Source: Clostridia bacterium (GTDB lineage Bacteria > Bacillota > Clostridia > Oscillospirales > Oscillospiraceae). From it: 11,678 nucleotides of DNA. Made by a program: the position numbers and the translations under genes. Position 1 is the first letter of the stretch. The number at the start of each line of letters is the position of its first letter. Of the stretch, positions 1 to 7,873 are shown in pieces. Where the stretch lies: the NCBI GenBank assembly GCA_003245395.1, contig QKDF01000017.1, positions 1-11,678 on the forward strand, read 5' to 3'. The notes under the pieces were generated by a model. It saw nothing but the letters and a program-made list of their open reading frames with translations, did no database searches and had not been told where the DNA came from.

Positions 1-961
1 TCAGCTGCGGCAAATATGTATTACCACGGAACACTACCACAACCCTGTCTTTTTCCTCGTCACTGATGGACTGCACCGTGACGTTCAGGTCTATATCCAC
101 GCCCTTGGCAAAGCGCAGCGTCTCGCTTCTGCCTTTTGTCAGTTCTTTTGCCTGGGCAGAGGTCAGCACAGCGGCAAAATACCAGTTGTCTCCTAGGATC
201 AGCTTCCCCAGATCACTGCTTTCCCCAGAGGGCTGCAGGCTGCTCAGCGCTGAAGGCGTCAGATTTTCCAGCGAATCCGGCGTCAAAACAGACTCATACC
301 CGTCCACCACAGCAGAGTAAATCCCCGACGCCGGCGCCTGAATGGTTTTAACGGAGGTGGCGGACTGGGCCTGAAGGGACTGGAGCTGCGCGGTAAGATC
401 CTCAATCTGTTTCTTTACGTCGTCCTTATCGGTATAGGTGAAGTCCCGTTTGAGTACCAGAGTTTTGAGCTCCGAGACACTGGACTGTGCGACATCCAGG
501 CGGTCAGCCGCCAATGCCTGACGCATTGTCAGCAGATTCTCCACAATCTGGCTGTCCAGCTTTAGAGAAACCTCATCTCCTGAGGCGGCATCCTCAGCAA
601 ATTCGAGCTGATCCAGCTTGTCCTGCAGGTCACGGATCTGCTGCTGGCGATCCAGAGATGCCTGATCCGCATATATCTGCGCCACCGTGCCTCCCACGGC
701 AACCCGGGCCCCCTCTGCACACTCCAGCTGCAGAAGACCTTTGTCGTCACCGGTGAGCACCTGCTCGTCCCGCACCAGATACCCGGTGGCGGAGATGGTG
801 ACCTCTACCTGATAGGTATAGGCCAGAGCGGTAACCAGGGGATCGGCGAAATAACGATAAAGCTGAATCCCAAAATAGGTCAGCACCGCCAGACACACCA
901 CGGCCATTAAAATTTTTGTTCCGGGGGACCCGCTTTTCTCCTCGGAAGGATTGCTTTTCAT
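1..961 (-). CDS. HlyD-family membrane-fusion/efflux adaptor protein (3' end beyond window)
   Basis: Open minus-strand frame of 320 codons from an ATG at 961-959, with no stop before the window edge, so the C-terminus is missing. Seen: a short basic cytoplasmic N-terminus; one hydrophobic segment at about residues 15-37 (TKILMAVVCLAVLTYFGIQL), i.e. a signal anchor; a first beta half-motif (about 46-80); a charged, Gln-rich region likely to form a coiled-coil hairpin (about 81-178); then IQAPASGIYSAVVDG (about 187-201), the typical second half of the lipoyl-like domain; then beta-barrel-like sequence starting GDNWYFAAV. This order is that of HlyD/RND-type adaptors, which are usually somewhat longer than 320 residues. 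Inferred role: extracytoplasmic adaptor for an export or envelope complex; no transporter partner is visible. The start is supported by AGAGG 6 bases upstream. It lies 57 bases after hfq and is probably co-transcribed. Confidence 0.82.
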   Translation of the reverse strand, partial: MKSNPSEEKSGSPGTKILMAVVCLAVLTYFGIQLYRYFADPLVTALAYTYQVEVTISATGYLVRDEQVLTGDDKGLLQLECAEGARVAVGGTVAQIYADQASLDRQQQIRDLQDKLDQLEFAEDAASGDEVSLKLDSQIVENLLTMRQALAADRLDVAQSSVSELKTLVLKRDFTYTDKDDVKKQIEDLTAQLQSLQAQSATSVKTIQAPASGIYSAVVDGYESVLTPDSLENLTPSALSSLQPSGESSDLGKLILGDNWYFAAVLTSAQAKELTKGRSETLRFAKGVDIDLNVTVQSISDEEKDRVVVVFRGNTYLPQL

Positions 962-995
962 ATTGAACCTCTTTTGTCTCTCCGTTGTAAGCTCC

Positions 996-1013
996 TTCGG
1001 CAGCGCAGCCGAA
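996..1013 (-). other. Small hairpin between hfq and the HlyD-like gene
   Basis: A perfect 6-bp inverted repeat (TTCGGC / GCCGAA, 6-base loop) lies in the 57-base gap after the hfq stop. No T-run follows on the minus strand, so it does not look like an intrinsic terminator; it is followed by GGAGC. It could be an RNA-stability or processing element, or chance in GC-rich DNA. Confidence 0.3.
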
Positions 1014-1018
1014 TCGGG

Positions 1019-1243
1019 TTACTCTTCCGTCAGATCCACAGCGTGCATAGGTACGATGGTGGAGATTGCGTGCTTGTAAATGATCTGCTGCTTGCCTTCA
1101 CTCTCCAGCACCACCACAAAGGCATCAAATCCCACGATCAAGCCCCGCAGCTGAAATCCGTTCATCAGAAACATGGTTACCGGCAGCTTGTCCCGCCGGG
1201 CACGGGTCAAAAAAATATCCTGTAAGTTTGCTTTTCCCTGCAT
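1019..1243 (-). CDS. hfq: RNA chaperone Hfq
   Basis: 74-residue Sm-like protein, the compact length usual in Gram-positive bacteria, without the long C-terminal tail of enterobacterial Hfq. Seen: NLQDIFL near the N-terminus (Q8, D9), the Sm1 strand region [22 protein letters not shown] (about 25-46), and the Sm2 signature [12 protein letters not shown] (Y56, K57, H58), which forms the U-binding proximal pore in known hexamers. The rim carries RARRDK (14-19), a basic patch comparable to the rim arginines of E. coli Hfq. Known role: a homohexameric ring that binds sRNAs and mRNAs and tunes stability and translation; in Firmicutes its importance varies. The start at 1243 is chosen because AAGGAG lies 10 bases upstream and the Hfq homology begins here; the frame runs 38 codons further upstream into the end of miaA without any family resemblance. 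The miaA-hfq order is classical. Confidence 0.96.
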   Translation of the reverse strand: MQGKANLQDIFLTRARRDKLPVTMFLMNGFQLRGLIVGFDAFVVVLESEGKQQIIYKHAISTIVPMHAVDLTEE

Positions 1244-1253
1244 ATGTGTCCCG

Positions 1254-1295
1254 CTCCTTTTCTTTATTGGGCGGACGCGGTCCATATCGTCCGCC
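1254..1295 (-). promoter_or_regulatory. hfq leader: 8-bp hairpin plus purine-rich Shine-Dalgarno region
   Basis: In the 58-base miaA-hfq gap, GGCGGACG (1295-1288) pairs perfectly with CGTCCGCC (1277-1270) around a 10-base loop. The mRNA then reads CCAAUAAAGAAAAGGAG, a purine-rich run ending in the hfq Shine-Dalgarno site (AAGGAG, 1259-1254). There is no U-tract after the stem, so it is unlikely to be a terminator. A structured leader followed by an A-rich ribosome binding site could allow translational control of hfq, possibly by Hfq itself, but that is inference. Confidence 0.45.
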
Positions 1296-1301
1296 ATGGG
1301 C

Positions 1302-2246
1302 TTAGGATAAGCCTTTCCCGGACAGGATTTCGGTCGAAATTTGCATGGCTCTGACAAAATCCCGGCCCTTCTCCCACTCGATCCAATGGATGTCTGTGTC
1401 TCGGCGCAGCCAGGTCAGTTGACGCTTTGCATACTGGCGGGAGCGGAGCTTCACCTCCGCGATCGCCTCTTCCTCGGTTTTCTTTCCTTCCAACACGCCT
1501 AAAAACTCTTTATATCCAATAGCCTGCATCGCGGTTGAATCTGGCGGTACGCCCCGCAGCAGCAAGGCTCGCACCTCCTCCGCCAACCCCTGACGCACCA
1601 TTTCATCCACGCGCAGGTCAATCAGCTGTTTCATGTCCTCCCGATCCGCAAACCGCAGTCCAATCTTCACCGATTGATAGCGGGGCGGAAGTCTGCGCGT
1701 CTCGTCATTGTGCTCCGTAATCGTCCGACCAGTCCCGCGCCAGACCTCCAGCGCCCGGAGAATGCGCTTTTCGTCCGCCGGATGCAGCCGCTGCGCCGAT
1801 GCCGGGTCTACCCGGCGCAGCTCCTCCAGCAGCGGTTCCATTCCGCCCTCAGAGAGCTCTTTCTGCAGCTGCGCCCGCACAGCGCCGCCGGCATGACCCT
1901 CCGCGAACCCGTGACCCCGCAGCACCGCGTCCAGCCACAGCCCCGTACCGCCCACCAGAATCGGCAGCCGGTTCCTCGCCAAAATATCCTCCACACAGGC
2001 GGTGGCCGCTGCGGCAAACCGGGCGACGGACCACTTCTCCTCCGGCTCCGCCACCCCAATCATGTGGTGGGGCACGCCGTCCATCTCCTCCGCCGTGGGT
2101 GCGGCGGTGCCGATGGTCATCCCCCGGTAGATCTGCATGGAGTCACAGGAGACCACCTCCCCGCCATATTGTTTGGCCAGCAGCACGCCCAGCTTGGTTT
2201 TACCCGTGGCAGTGGGGCCTACCACGCAGACAATTTTCGGAGTCAT
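1302..2246 (-). CDS. miaA: tRNA dimethylallyltransferase MiaA
   Basis: 314-residue enzyme, normal length for the family. It transfers a dimethylallyl (isopentenyl) group from DMAPP to N6 of adenosine 37 in tRNAs reading U-starting codons, giving i6A37, the substrate of MiaB encoded upstream in the same unit. Seen: P-loop GPTATGKT (10-17), the catalytic/DMAPP-site motif [10 protein letters not shown] (34-43, with D35), [11 protein letters not shown] (97-107), RRVDP, the QAIGYKEFL motif (241-249) and the C-terminal [14 protein letters not shown] signature (269-282). The ATG at 2246 is preferred: GGGAGG lies close upstream and the P-loop then begins at residue 10, as in homologues. An in-frame ATG pair at 2285/2282 with a GGAG 9 bases upstream would add 13 atypical residues and cannot be excluded. 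The gap after mutL is 61 bases. Confidence 0.96.
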   Translation of the reverse strand: MTPKIVCVVGPTATGKTKLGVLLAKQYGGEVVSCDSMQIYRGMTIGTAAPTAEEMDGVPHHMIGVAEPEEKWSVARFAAAATACVEDILARNRLPILVGGTGLWLDAVLRGHGFAEGHAGGAVRAQLQKELSEGGMEPLLEELRRVDPASAQRLHPADEKRILRALEVWRGTGRTITEHNDETRRLPPRYQSVKIGLRFADREDMKQLIDLRVDEMVRQGLAEEVRALLLRGVPPDSTAMQAIGYKEFLGVLEGKKTEEEAIAEVKLRSRQYAKRQLTWLRRDTDIHWIEWEKGRDFVRAMQISTEILSGKGLS

Positions 2247-2307
2247 GCTTCCTCCCGATTCTTTAAAATGGTCGTCCTTCATCATTTTGAATGTCTCCGC
2301 CCCGGGC

Positions 2308-4395
2308 TTATGCTCGTTTGAACATCTTTTCCAGCTCGTACCGGCTCAGCTTCACCTTTACCGGCCTGCCGTGAGGACAATACTGGATTTCGCCGCTCTG
2401 CACCCGATCCACCAGCACCCGCAGTTCCCTCTCGTCGCTGTGCATCCCCGCCTTGATGGCAGCCTTGCAGGACATCGTGTGCAGCAGCGCTTCCCGGCGT
2501 TCTTCGGGATTGCGCCCCTTTCGCAGGTCTTCTGCCAGCTCCTCCAGCGTGGCGGCAGCGTCCTCCGCATCCAAGTCCGCGGGCACCTCCCGCACCAGCA
2601 CCGTGCCGCCGCCAAAATCCTCGCAGAAGAAACCCAAGGTCTCCAAAAGCGGCAGGTTGTCCAGCAACAGCGCCCCGGCCTCCCGCTCCAGTTCCACCGC
2701 CGCAGGCTGGAGCAGCGTCTGGCGCATAGGCGGTTCCTTTGCCGCCATCAGGCGGTCAAAATTGATGCGCTCATGGGCGGCATGCTTGTCAATCAGCCAG
2801 ACGTTCTGATCGCTATCCTCGCAGACAATATACGTATTGAGCACCTCCCCGGCAATGCGCCAGACAGTCTCGCGTTCCGGTGCGGCTTGTTCGGGTATCG
2901 GCAGTTGAAGCTGTTCCAGGGGAATCGCAGGTACAAAGGTGCGCGGCATGGCGGGCGCAGACCGCTCTCCCTCCGCCGCAGGTGCGGCTGCACCGCCCTT
3001 AAACGCGGAGTCACTTGTATCCGCGGCCATAGGCGCAGTTTTTCCCGTCTGGATTTCGGCGCCGGGTTTTACTGTCCGGAGCACCGCAGGGACGCTTTCC
3101 TCTGTCCGCGGCAAAGGAATACGTTCCTCTGGGCGGGATCGCTCATATTCCACCGTTGGCAGATGGCTGTCGGACACCCGCGCCGGGGTCTCCTGCTCCG
3201 TATCCCATCCGTCATGGGCAGGCCCTGCCACGGAAATCCCCCGGCCAGCGGGCTGCGCAGCAGGCCGAAGAGTCTGCTTCAACGGCTGGGAAACCGTTTC
3301 AGTGGGCTTAGCCGCCTGCTCCCGGAAGGTTTTGGCGTCCATGGATTGATAGAAATCCTGCCGGGGATTGACAACCTCCGCAGGCCGAGTCGCAGCCGGT
3401 TGAGGCGCGCCGTCCGCCGCCAGAGCGTCCAGCACGGTATGATAAACCGTGTCAAAGACTTCTTTTTCCCGTGCAAACTTCACCTGGGTTTTAGCTGGAT
3501 GCACGTTCACGTCCAGCGCCGTCACGGGCATGGAGATCATGAGGACACAGCCGGGAAAACGGCCTTTCATGATCTGATTGCGATAGCCCTCCTCCAGCGC
3601 AGCGGTAAGCAGCTGCGATTTGATAAACCGCCCGTTCACAAAGAACATCTGCATTCCCCGGGACCCACGCCCCCGCAAAGGCTTTGTCACAAAGCCGGAT
3701 ACGGCGATCTCTCCGCTCCGTCCCTCCACTTTTGTCAGGTCATGGGCGAAGTCCCGGCCCAGCGCCGCATAGACGGCGGACTCCAGTTTTCCGTCGCCGG
3801 GAGTGTGGAGCGCCTCCACATCGTCCTTGATGAACTTGAAAGACACCTCCGGATGGGAAAGGGCCAGATGCTGCATCAGGCCGTTTACCGCCGCGGTCTC
3901 TGCCGTATCCTTGCGCATAAATTTCAGGCGGGCGGGCGTATTGTAAAACAAATCCCGGACAAAAATCGTGGTTCCCTCCGGAGTGCCCGTGGGCGTCACT
4001 GCTTCCGGTACGCCGCCCTCCAGGTGCAGGGCAGCGCCCTCGCTCTCACGTTGGCAGGTGGATATGTCCAAGCGGCTGACGGCAGAGATGGCTGCCAGCG
4101 CTTCACCCCGGAAGCCCAGGGTTCCGATCCTGCCTAAATCCTCCTCGCTGCGCAGCTTGCTGGTGGCGTGGCGAAGAAAAGCGGTGGGCAGTTCCTGCGG
4201 CGCAATGCCGCAGCCGTTGTCCGTCACCCGAATCAGGCGCATCCCGCCGTTGCGGACTTCCACCGCCACGGCGGCGGCACCCGCATCGATGGCGTTTTCC
4301 ACCAGCTCTTTGACCACGCTGGCGGGCCGTTCCACCACCTCGCCGGCCGCGATCAGGTCGGCCACATGAGAATCCAGTTGTTGAATGTGGGGCAT
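2308..4395 (-). CDS. mutL: DNA mismatch repair protein MutL (endonuclease type)
   Basis: 695 residues. The N-terminal GHKL ATPase carries LVENAIDAGA (31-40), DNGCGI (59-64), GTLGFRGEALAAISAVS (91-107) and GTTIFVRDLFYNTPARLKFM (141-160). A Pro/Ala-rich, probably disordered linker (about 330-505) leads to the C-terminal dimerisation/endonuclease domain. There the metal-site motif reads DKHAAHERINFD (536-547), with MSCKAAIKAG (641-650), CPHGRP (673-678) and a C-terminal MFKRA. QTLLQP (559-564) fits the Q-x-x-L/I-x-P beta-clamp contact known in B. subtilis MutL. Known role: after recruitment by MutS it nicks the error-containing strand, in organisms lacking MutH. The catalytic D, H and E are kept, but the usual Gln and final Glu of DQHA(X)2E(X)4E are Lys and Asp. 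The start at 4395 is backed by AAGGA 7 bases upstream and by MPHIQQLDSHVADLIAAGEV, the canonical MutL N-terminus; the frame extends 36 codons upstream into the previous gene. Confidence 0.97.
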   Translation of the reverse strand: MPHIQQLDSHVADLIAAGEVVERPASVVKELVENAIDAGAAAVAVEVRNGGMRLIRVTDNGCGIAPQELPTAFLRHATSKLRSEEDLGRIGTLGFRGEALAAISAVSRLDISTCQRESEGAALHLEGGVPEAVTPTGTPEGTTIFVRDLFYNTPARLKFMRKDTAETAAVNGLMQHLALSHPEVSFKFIKDDVEALHTPGDGKLESAVYAALGRDFAHDLTKVEGRSGEIAVSGFVTKPLRGRGSRGMQMFFVNGRFIKSQLLTAALEEGYRNQIMKGRFPGCVLMISMPVTALDVNVHPAKTQVKFAREKEVFDTVYHTVLDALAADGAPQPAATRPAEVVNPRQDFYQSMDAKTFREQAAKPTETVSQPLKQTLRPAAQPAGRGISVAGPAHDGWDTEQETPARVSDSHLPTVEYERSRPEERIPLPRTEESVPAVLRTVKPGAEIQTGKTAPMAADTSDSAFKGGAAAPAAEGERSAPAMPRTFVPAIPLEQLQLPIPEQAAPERETVWRIAGEVLNTYIVCEDSDQNVWLIDKHAAHERINFDRLMAAKEPPMRQTLLQPAAVELEREAGALLLDNLPLLETLGFFCEDFGGGTVLVREVPADLDAEDAAATLEELAEDLRKGRNPEERREALLHTMSCKAAIKAGMHSDERELRVLVDRVQSGEIQYCPHGRPVKVKLSRYELEKMFKRA

Positions 4396-4439
4396 GATTC
4401 TATCCTTTCCAAATTGCAAACACCGCTTAGAAATCGTTC

Positions 4440-5150
4440 TTACATCCGGATTGCCCATACGGACAGGGCATTGGCCGCCGCGTGCAGGCCGATGGCGCTC
4501 CACAGCGTCCCTGACCGGTCATAGGCCCAGGCCAGCACCAATCCCGGCACCAGATACTGCACCATCAGCCAGAAATACGTTATATCATGGTTGACCAGTA
4601 CGAACTGCCACACATGGACGAACGCAAACAGCAGGCAGGAGACCAGATATGCCACCACAGGGCTTTTCGTCCGCAGGCCGCCGAAAACCAACCCACGGAA
4701 CAGCACCTCTTCCACAAAGGGGGCGAGGAAAATCACGATCAGCAGCGTCGTCCGCGGCGCCGCGTCGATCTGGGCGCTGATGGACAGATCGTTCAGATTT
4801 GTCTGATTGCCAACCAGCGCGTGGGTCACGCGGTAGACCAGCTCATTGAGCCCGTACAGAGCTACCAGTCCCGCCAAAAGCACTTTTGCGGCGGTACCGA
4901 AGTTCTCCACCAAATTTCGGGACGTCCTGCCCACCAGTCCATGAAATAGAATCAGCGTCACGGCAAAGAGCAGATAGTAGTAAATTGTGTTCTGCAGCCC
5001 GGTGGAAATGTCCGTTCCCAGCAGCGTTTCCAGCAGCCGGAACGCCGGCGCGGTGGCAAAGGGCAGCACCAGCAGATAGATGACAAAAAAGATGGTTCCG
5101 CCTACCAATTCGCCTTGGGACAGATAGGCGGTTGATTTCGACTTGGCCAT
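4440..5150 (-). CDS. CPBP-family intramembrane metalloprotease homologue
   Basis: 236-residue polytopic membrane protein with hydrophobic segments at about 17-38, 55-70, 88-103, 134-146, 165-182, 190-209 and 216-232. It shows the three CPBP (CAAX protease and bacteriocin-processing, ABI) motifs: EEVLFRG (147-153; EExxxR), FAFVH (175-179; FxxxH) and HAAAN (223-227). In the related Rce1 enzyme, such Glu/His residues form the active site. Substrate and role are unknown; bacterial members include bacteriocin-immunity proteins and regulators of membrane signalling. The ATG at 5150 is chosen because AGGAGGT sits just upstream; an in-frame GTG at 5186, directly after the mutS stop, lacks a comparable site. 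It separates mutS from mutL, 36 and 44 bases from them, so co-transcription is likely. Codon use resembles the neighbours and I see no sign of recent insertion. Confidence 0.88.
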   Translation of the reverse strand: MAKSKSTAYLSQGELVGGTIFFVIYLLVLPFATAPAFRLLETLLGTDISTGLQNTIYYYLLFAVTLILFHGLVGRTSRNLVENFGTAAKVLLAGLVALYGLNELVYRVTHALVGNQTNLNDLSISAQIDAAPRTTLLIVIFLAPFVEEVLFRGLVFGGLRTKSPVVAYLVSCLLFAFVHVWQFVLVNHDITYFWLMVQYLVPGLVLAWAYDRSGTLWSAIGLHAAANALSVWAIRM

Positions 5151-5156
5151 GAATGA

Positions 5157-5163
5157 CCTCCTG
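5157..5163 (-). promoter_or_regulatory. Shine-Dalgarno site fixing the CPBP-protein start
   Basis: AGGAGGT, a near-perfect anti-SD complement, ends 6 bases before the ATG at 5150. It settles the choice against the in-frame GTG at 5186. Confidence 0.75.
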
Positions 5164-5186
5164 CTTTTCTCTTTAGGGATTCGCAC

Positions 5187-7790
5187 TCAGCGCAGCTTCT
5201 GCCGAAGCTCATACAAAAGGCCCATGGCCTCAATCGGGGTCAAGGTGTCCGGCTGGCAGCGGCGCAGCGCATCCAGCACCTCTCCCTCCCGCAGGGCATC
5301 CAGGGAGACCTGCTCCCGCTCCTGCCTGGGCGCGGTATACTGCACGCCGTTTTCCCGTTCCAGTTCTTCAAGAACGGTCTTTGCCCGCTGAACCACCTTA
5401 TCCGGCAGTCCGGCCAGCTTGGCCACCTCGATGCCGTAACTGCGGTCGGCCCCGCCGGGGAGAATTTTCCGCAGGAAAATAATGTCCTCTCCCCGCGCTT
5501 TGACGGCAATGTTGTAATTTACCGTTCCGGGCAGCGTGTTCTCCAGCTCCGTCAACTCATGATAATGGGTCGCAAACAGCGTTTTGGCCCCCAGCTTCTT
5601 CGGATCGGCGCAGTATTCCAGTACCGCCCGGGCAATGGCCATGCCGTCAAAGGTGGAGGTACCCCGGCCGATTTCATCCAGAATCAGCAGGCTGTTTTTC
5701 GTGGCATGGTGCAGGATATCCGACACCTCTGTCATTTCCACCATGAAGGTGGACTGTCCCGCAGAGAGGTCGTCGCTGGCGCCGATGCGGGTGAAAATCC
5801 GATCCACCACGCCGATGTGCGCCCCTGCGGCGGGGACAAAGCTGCCGATTTGGGCCATCAGGACAATCAGTGCCACCTGGCGCATGTATGTGGACTTACC
5901 GGCCATATTGGGACCGGTAATGATGGCCACCCGATCCTCTTTTTCGCCCATGAATGTATCGTTGGGGACAAACAGCTCATCTTTGAGCACCTGCTCCACC
6001 ACCGGATGGCGTCCGGCGCGAATTTCTATGACACCGGACTCATCCACGTCCGGACGGCAGTAGCCGCCGCGCACCGCGACGGCCGCCAGGGAGCACAGCG
6101 CGTCCGTCTCCGCTACGGCGGCGGCAGTGCGCTGGATGCGGGAGGCCGCGGCGGTGATCTCCTCCCGCAGCCGGGTGAAAATCTGAAACTCCAGAGCCGT
6201 TACCCGCTCGGAGGCGGTGAGAATCTCATGCTCCAGATCCTTGAGCTCCTGAGTGATGTACCGCTCGCCGTTCACGGTGGTCTGCTTGCGGATATAATCC
6301 TCCGGCACTTTGTCCGTGAAGGACTTGGATACTTCGATGTAATAGCCGAACACCTTGTTATAGCCGATGCGCAGCGTCCGGATGCCGGTTTTTTCCTTCT
6401 CCCGGGCCTCCATCTCTGTGATGACGCCCTTGCCGCCGGAGAGAATCCCCCGCAGCCGGTCCACTTCGGCGTCACAACCGTCCCGGATGAAGCCGCCCTC
6501 CCGCACAGAGAAAGGCGGGTCGTCGCAGATGATGTCCGCAATACGCTGCCCGATGTCCGCGAGTGGGTCCATCTCCTGCGTCAGTTCCCGAAGCCGTCCC
6601 GCCGAAAAAGCCGCCAGCTGCGCCGCGATGGCGGGCAGCCGTTCGATGGCAGAGCGAAGGGAGAGCATGTCCCGTCCACCGGCGGTGCCGTAGGTAATGC
6701 GGCCCACCAGACGCTCCACATCCCCTATGCCGCTCATGGCGGCGATGAGCTCCTCTCTGGCGATGGTGTCCGTCACCAGAGCCTCCACGGCGGCACTGCG
6801 CTTGCAGATGGCGGTCACCGACAGCATCGGCCGTTCCAGCCAACCCCGCAGCATTCGCCCGCCCATGGGGGTGCGGGTCTTGTCCAGCACCCACAGCAGG
6901 CTTCCCTTTTTCTCCTTGGCACGGAGCGTTTCCGTCAGTTCCAGATTGCGCCGGGCCGTCAAGTCCAGTTCCATGAACCGGCCCTGTTCGTAATAATCCA
7001 GCTCGCGGATGTGCGTCAGGTCAACCTTTTGTGTCTCGTAAAGATACTGCAGCAATCCGCCCAGCGCCATAGCTGCCGCCGGGTTGTTGGCGGGCAATTG
7101 CTTCCATGCTTCCTCCCCAAACTGACGACGGATGTTCTTTTCCGCCGTGGGAAGGGCAAACCGGGCCACACCGCCGTTTTCCACCCGGCAATTGAACTTT
7201 TCCGTCAGCACCGCCCGCAGGCCGTCCTGAGAAAAGGCCCCGTCGCTGAGCACCGCCTCCGCCGGGGAAAAGCGCCCCAGCTCGTTCACTACATGCTCCA
7301 GGCGATCCTTACCGGAAAAGGCTGTCAGATGGGTCTCGCCGGTGGACATGTCACAGAACGCCGCCCCGGCGTTCCGGGAGTCAAAATATATACCGCACAG
7401 ATAGTTGCATGCCTTCTCGTCCAGACAGGCCGCGTCGATGACCGTACCGGGCGTCACCACACGAATGATGTCCCGCTCCACCAGGCCCTTGGCCGTGGCG
7501 GGGTCCTCCATCTGCTCACAGATGGCCACTTTATACCCCTTGGCGATCAGTCGGGCGATGTACGCGTCGCTGGCGTGATACGGAATTCCGCACATGGGCA
7601 CCTTGTCTTCAGGTGCCTTGTTGGGGTCCTTGTCCCGGGAGGTCAGAGTCAGGTCCAGTTCCCGGGATGCAATGCGGGCATCCTCGGCAAACATCTCATA
7701 GAAATCGCCCAGGCGGAAAAAGAGGATCGCGTCCTGGTTGTCCTCCTTGATTTTCATGTACTGCTTCATCATGGGGGTCAGTTCCGCCAT
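5187..7790 (-). CDS. mutS: DNA mismatch repair protein MutS
   Basis: 867 residues, full length for bacterial MutS1. Seen: the N-terminal mismatch-reading motif in FRLGDFYEMF, where F30-x-E32 stacks on and contacts the mispaired base; the connector, lever and clamp regions; the ABC-type ATPase with Walker A GPNMAGKST (626-634); ASDDLSAGQSTFMVEM (671-686, signature and dimer contacts); Walker B LLILDEIGRGTSTFDG (701-716, D705/E706); and THYHEL (741-746, with the switch His). The C-terminal tail SLDALREG...TPIEAMGLLYELRQKLR is the usual helical tail found at the end of MutS. Known role: a dimer that recognises mismatches and small loops, then recruits MutL as an ATP-bound sliding clamp. The ATG at 7790 has AAGGAG 8 bases upstream, directly beside a strong hairpin. 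No frameshift or loss of key residues is seen. Confidence 0.98.
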   Translation of the reverse strand: MAELTPMMKQYMKIKEDNQDAILFFRLGDFYEMFAEDARIASRELDLTLTSRDKDPNKAPEDKVPMCGIPYHASDAYIARLIAKGYKVAICEQMEDPATAKGLVERDIIRVVTPGTVIDAACLDEKACNYLCGIYFDSRNAGAAFCDMSTGETHLTAFSGKDRLEHVVNELGRFSPAEAVLSDGAFSQDGLRAVLTEKFNCRVENGGVARFALPTAEKNIRRQFGEEAWKQLPANNPAAAMALGGLLQYLYETQKVDLTHIRELDYYEQGRFMELDLTARRNLELTETLRAKEKKGSLLWVLDKTRTPMGGRMLRGWLERPMLSVTAICKRSAAVEALVTDTIAREELIAAMSGIGDVERLVGRITYGTAGGRDMLSLRSAIERLPAIAAQLAAFSAGRLRELTQEMDPLADIGQRIADIICDDPPFSVREGGFIRDGCDAEVDRLRGILSGGKGVITEMEAREKEKTGIRTLRIGYNKVFGYYIEVSKSFTDKVPEDYIRKQTTVNGERYITQELKDLEHEILTASERVTALEFQIFTRLREEITAAASRIQRTAAAVAETDALCSLAAVAVRGGYCRPDVDESGVIEIRAGRHPVVEQVLKDELFVPNDTFMGEKEDRVAIITGPNMAGKSTYMRQVALIVLMAQIGSFVPAAGAHIGVVDRIFTRIGASDDLSAGQSTFMVEMTEVSDILHHATKNSLLILDEIGRGTSTFDGMAIARAVLEYCADPKKLGAKTLFATHYHELTELENTLPGTVNYNIAVKARGEDIIFLRKILPGGADRSYGIEVAKLAGLPDKVVQRAKTVLEELERENGVQYTAPRQEREQVSLDALREGEVLDALRRCQPDTLTPIEAMGLLYELRQKLR

Positions 7791-7798
7791 GGCTCCGT

Positions 7799-7831
7799 CT
7801 CCTTCCCGAACGCGGCTCCGCCGGTTCGGGA
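7799..7831 (-). promoter_or_regulatory. Strong hairpin abutting the mutS ribosome binding site
   Basis: In the 83-base gap between the MBL gene and mutS, the minus strand forms a 12-bp stem (7831-7820 with 7816-7813 and 7811-7804), with one bulged base at 7812 and a 3-base loop. The downstream stem foot overlaps the first A of AAGGAG (7804-7799), the mutS Shine-Dalgarno site. No U-run follows, so it is not a canonical terminator. It could limit ribosome access, mark an RNA-processing site or stabilise the downstream mRNA. Confidence 0.55.
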
Positions 7832-7873
7832 GCCTTTCTTTCTATATGGGCGGCGTGATCCACCGCTTCCGGC

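Noticed and set aside
1244..1357. N-terminal extension of Hfq by 38 residues to an upstream start at 1357
   Set aside because: The extension overlaps the end of miaA in another frame, has no Hfq-like residues, and the internal ATG at 1243 has a proper ribosome binding site.
2264..2289. Inverted repeat AAAATG/CATTTT in the mutL-miaA gap as a terminator
   Set aside because: Only 6 AT-rich pairs with a 12-base loop and no T-run; too weak to terminate.
5151..5186. GTG at 5186 as an alternative start for the CPBP protein, directly after the mutS stop
   Set aside because: It lacks a good ribosome binding site and adds 12 charged residues, whereas the ATG at 5150 has AGGAGGT just upstream.
7832..7873. 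A separate mutS promoter with TATAGA as -10 in the MBL-mutS gap
   Set aside because: No acceptable -35 hexamer at 16-18 bases and no extended -10; one AT-rich hexamer alone is not enough.
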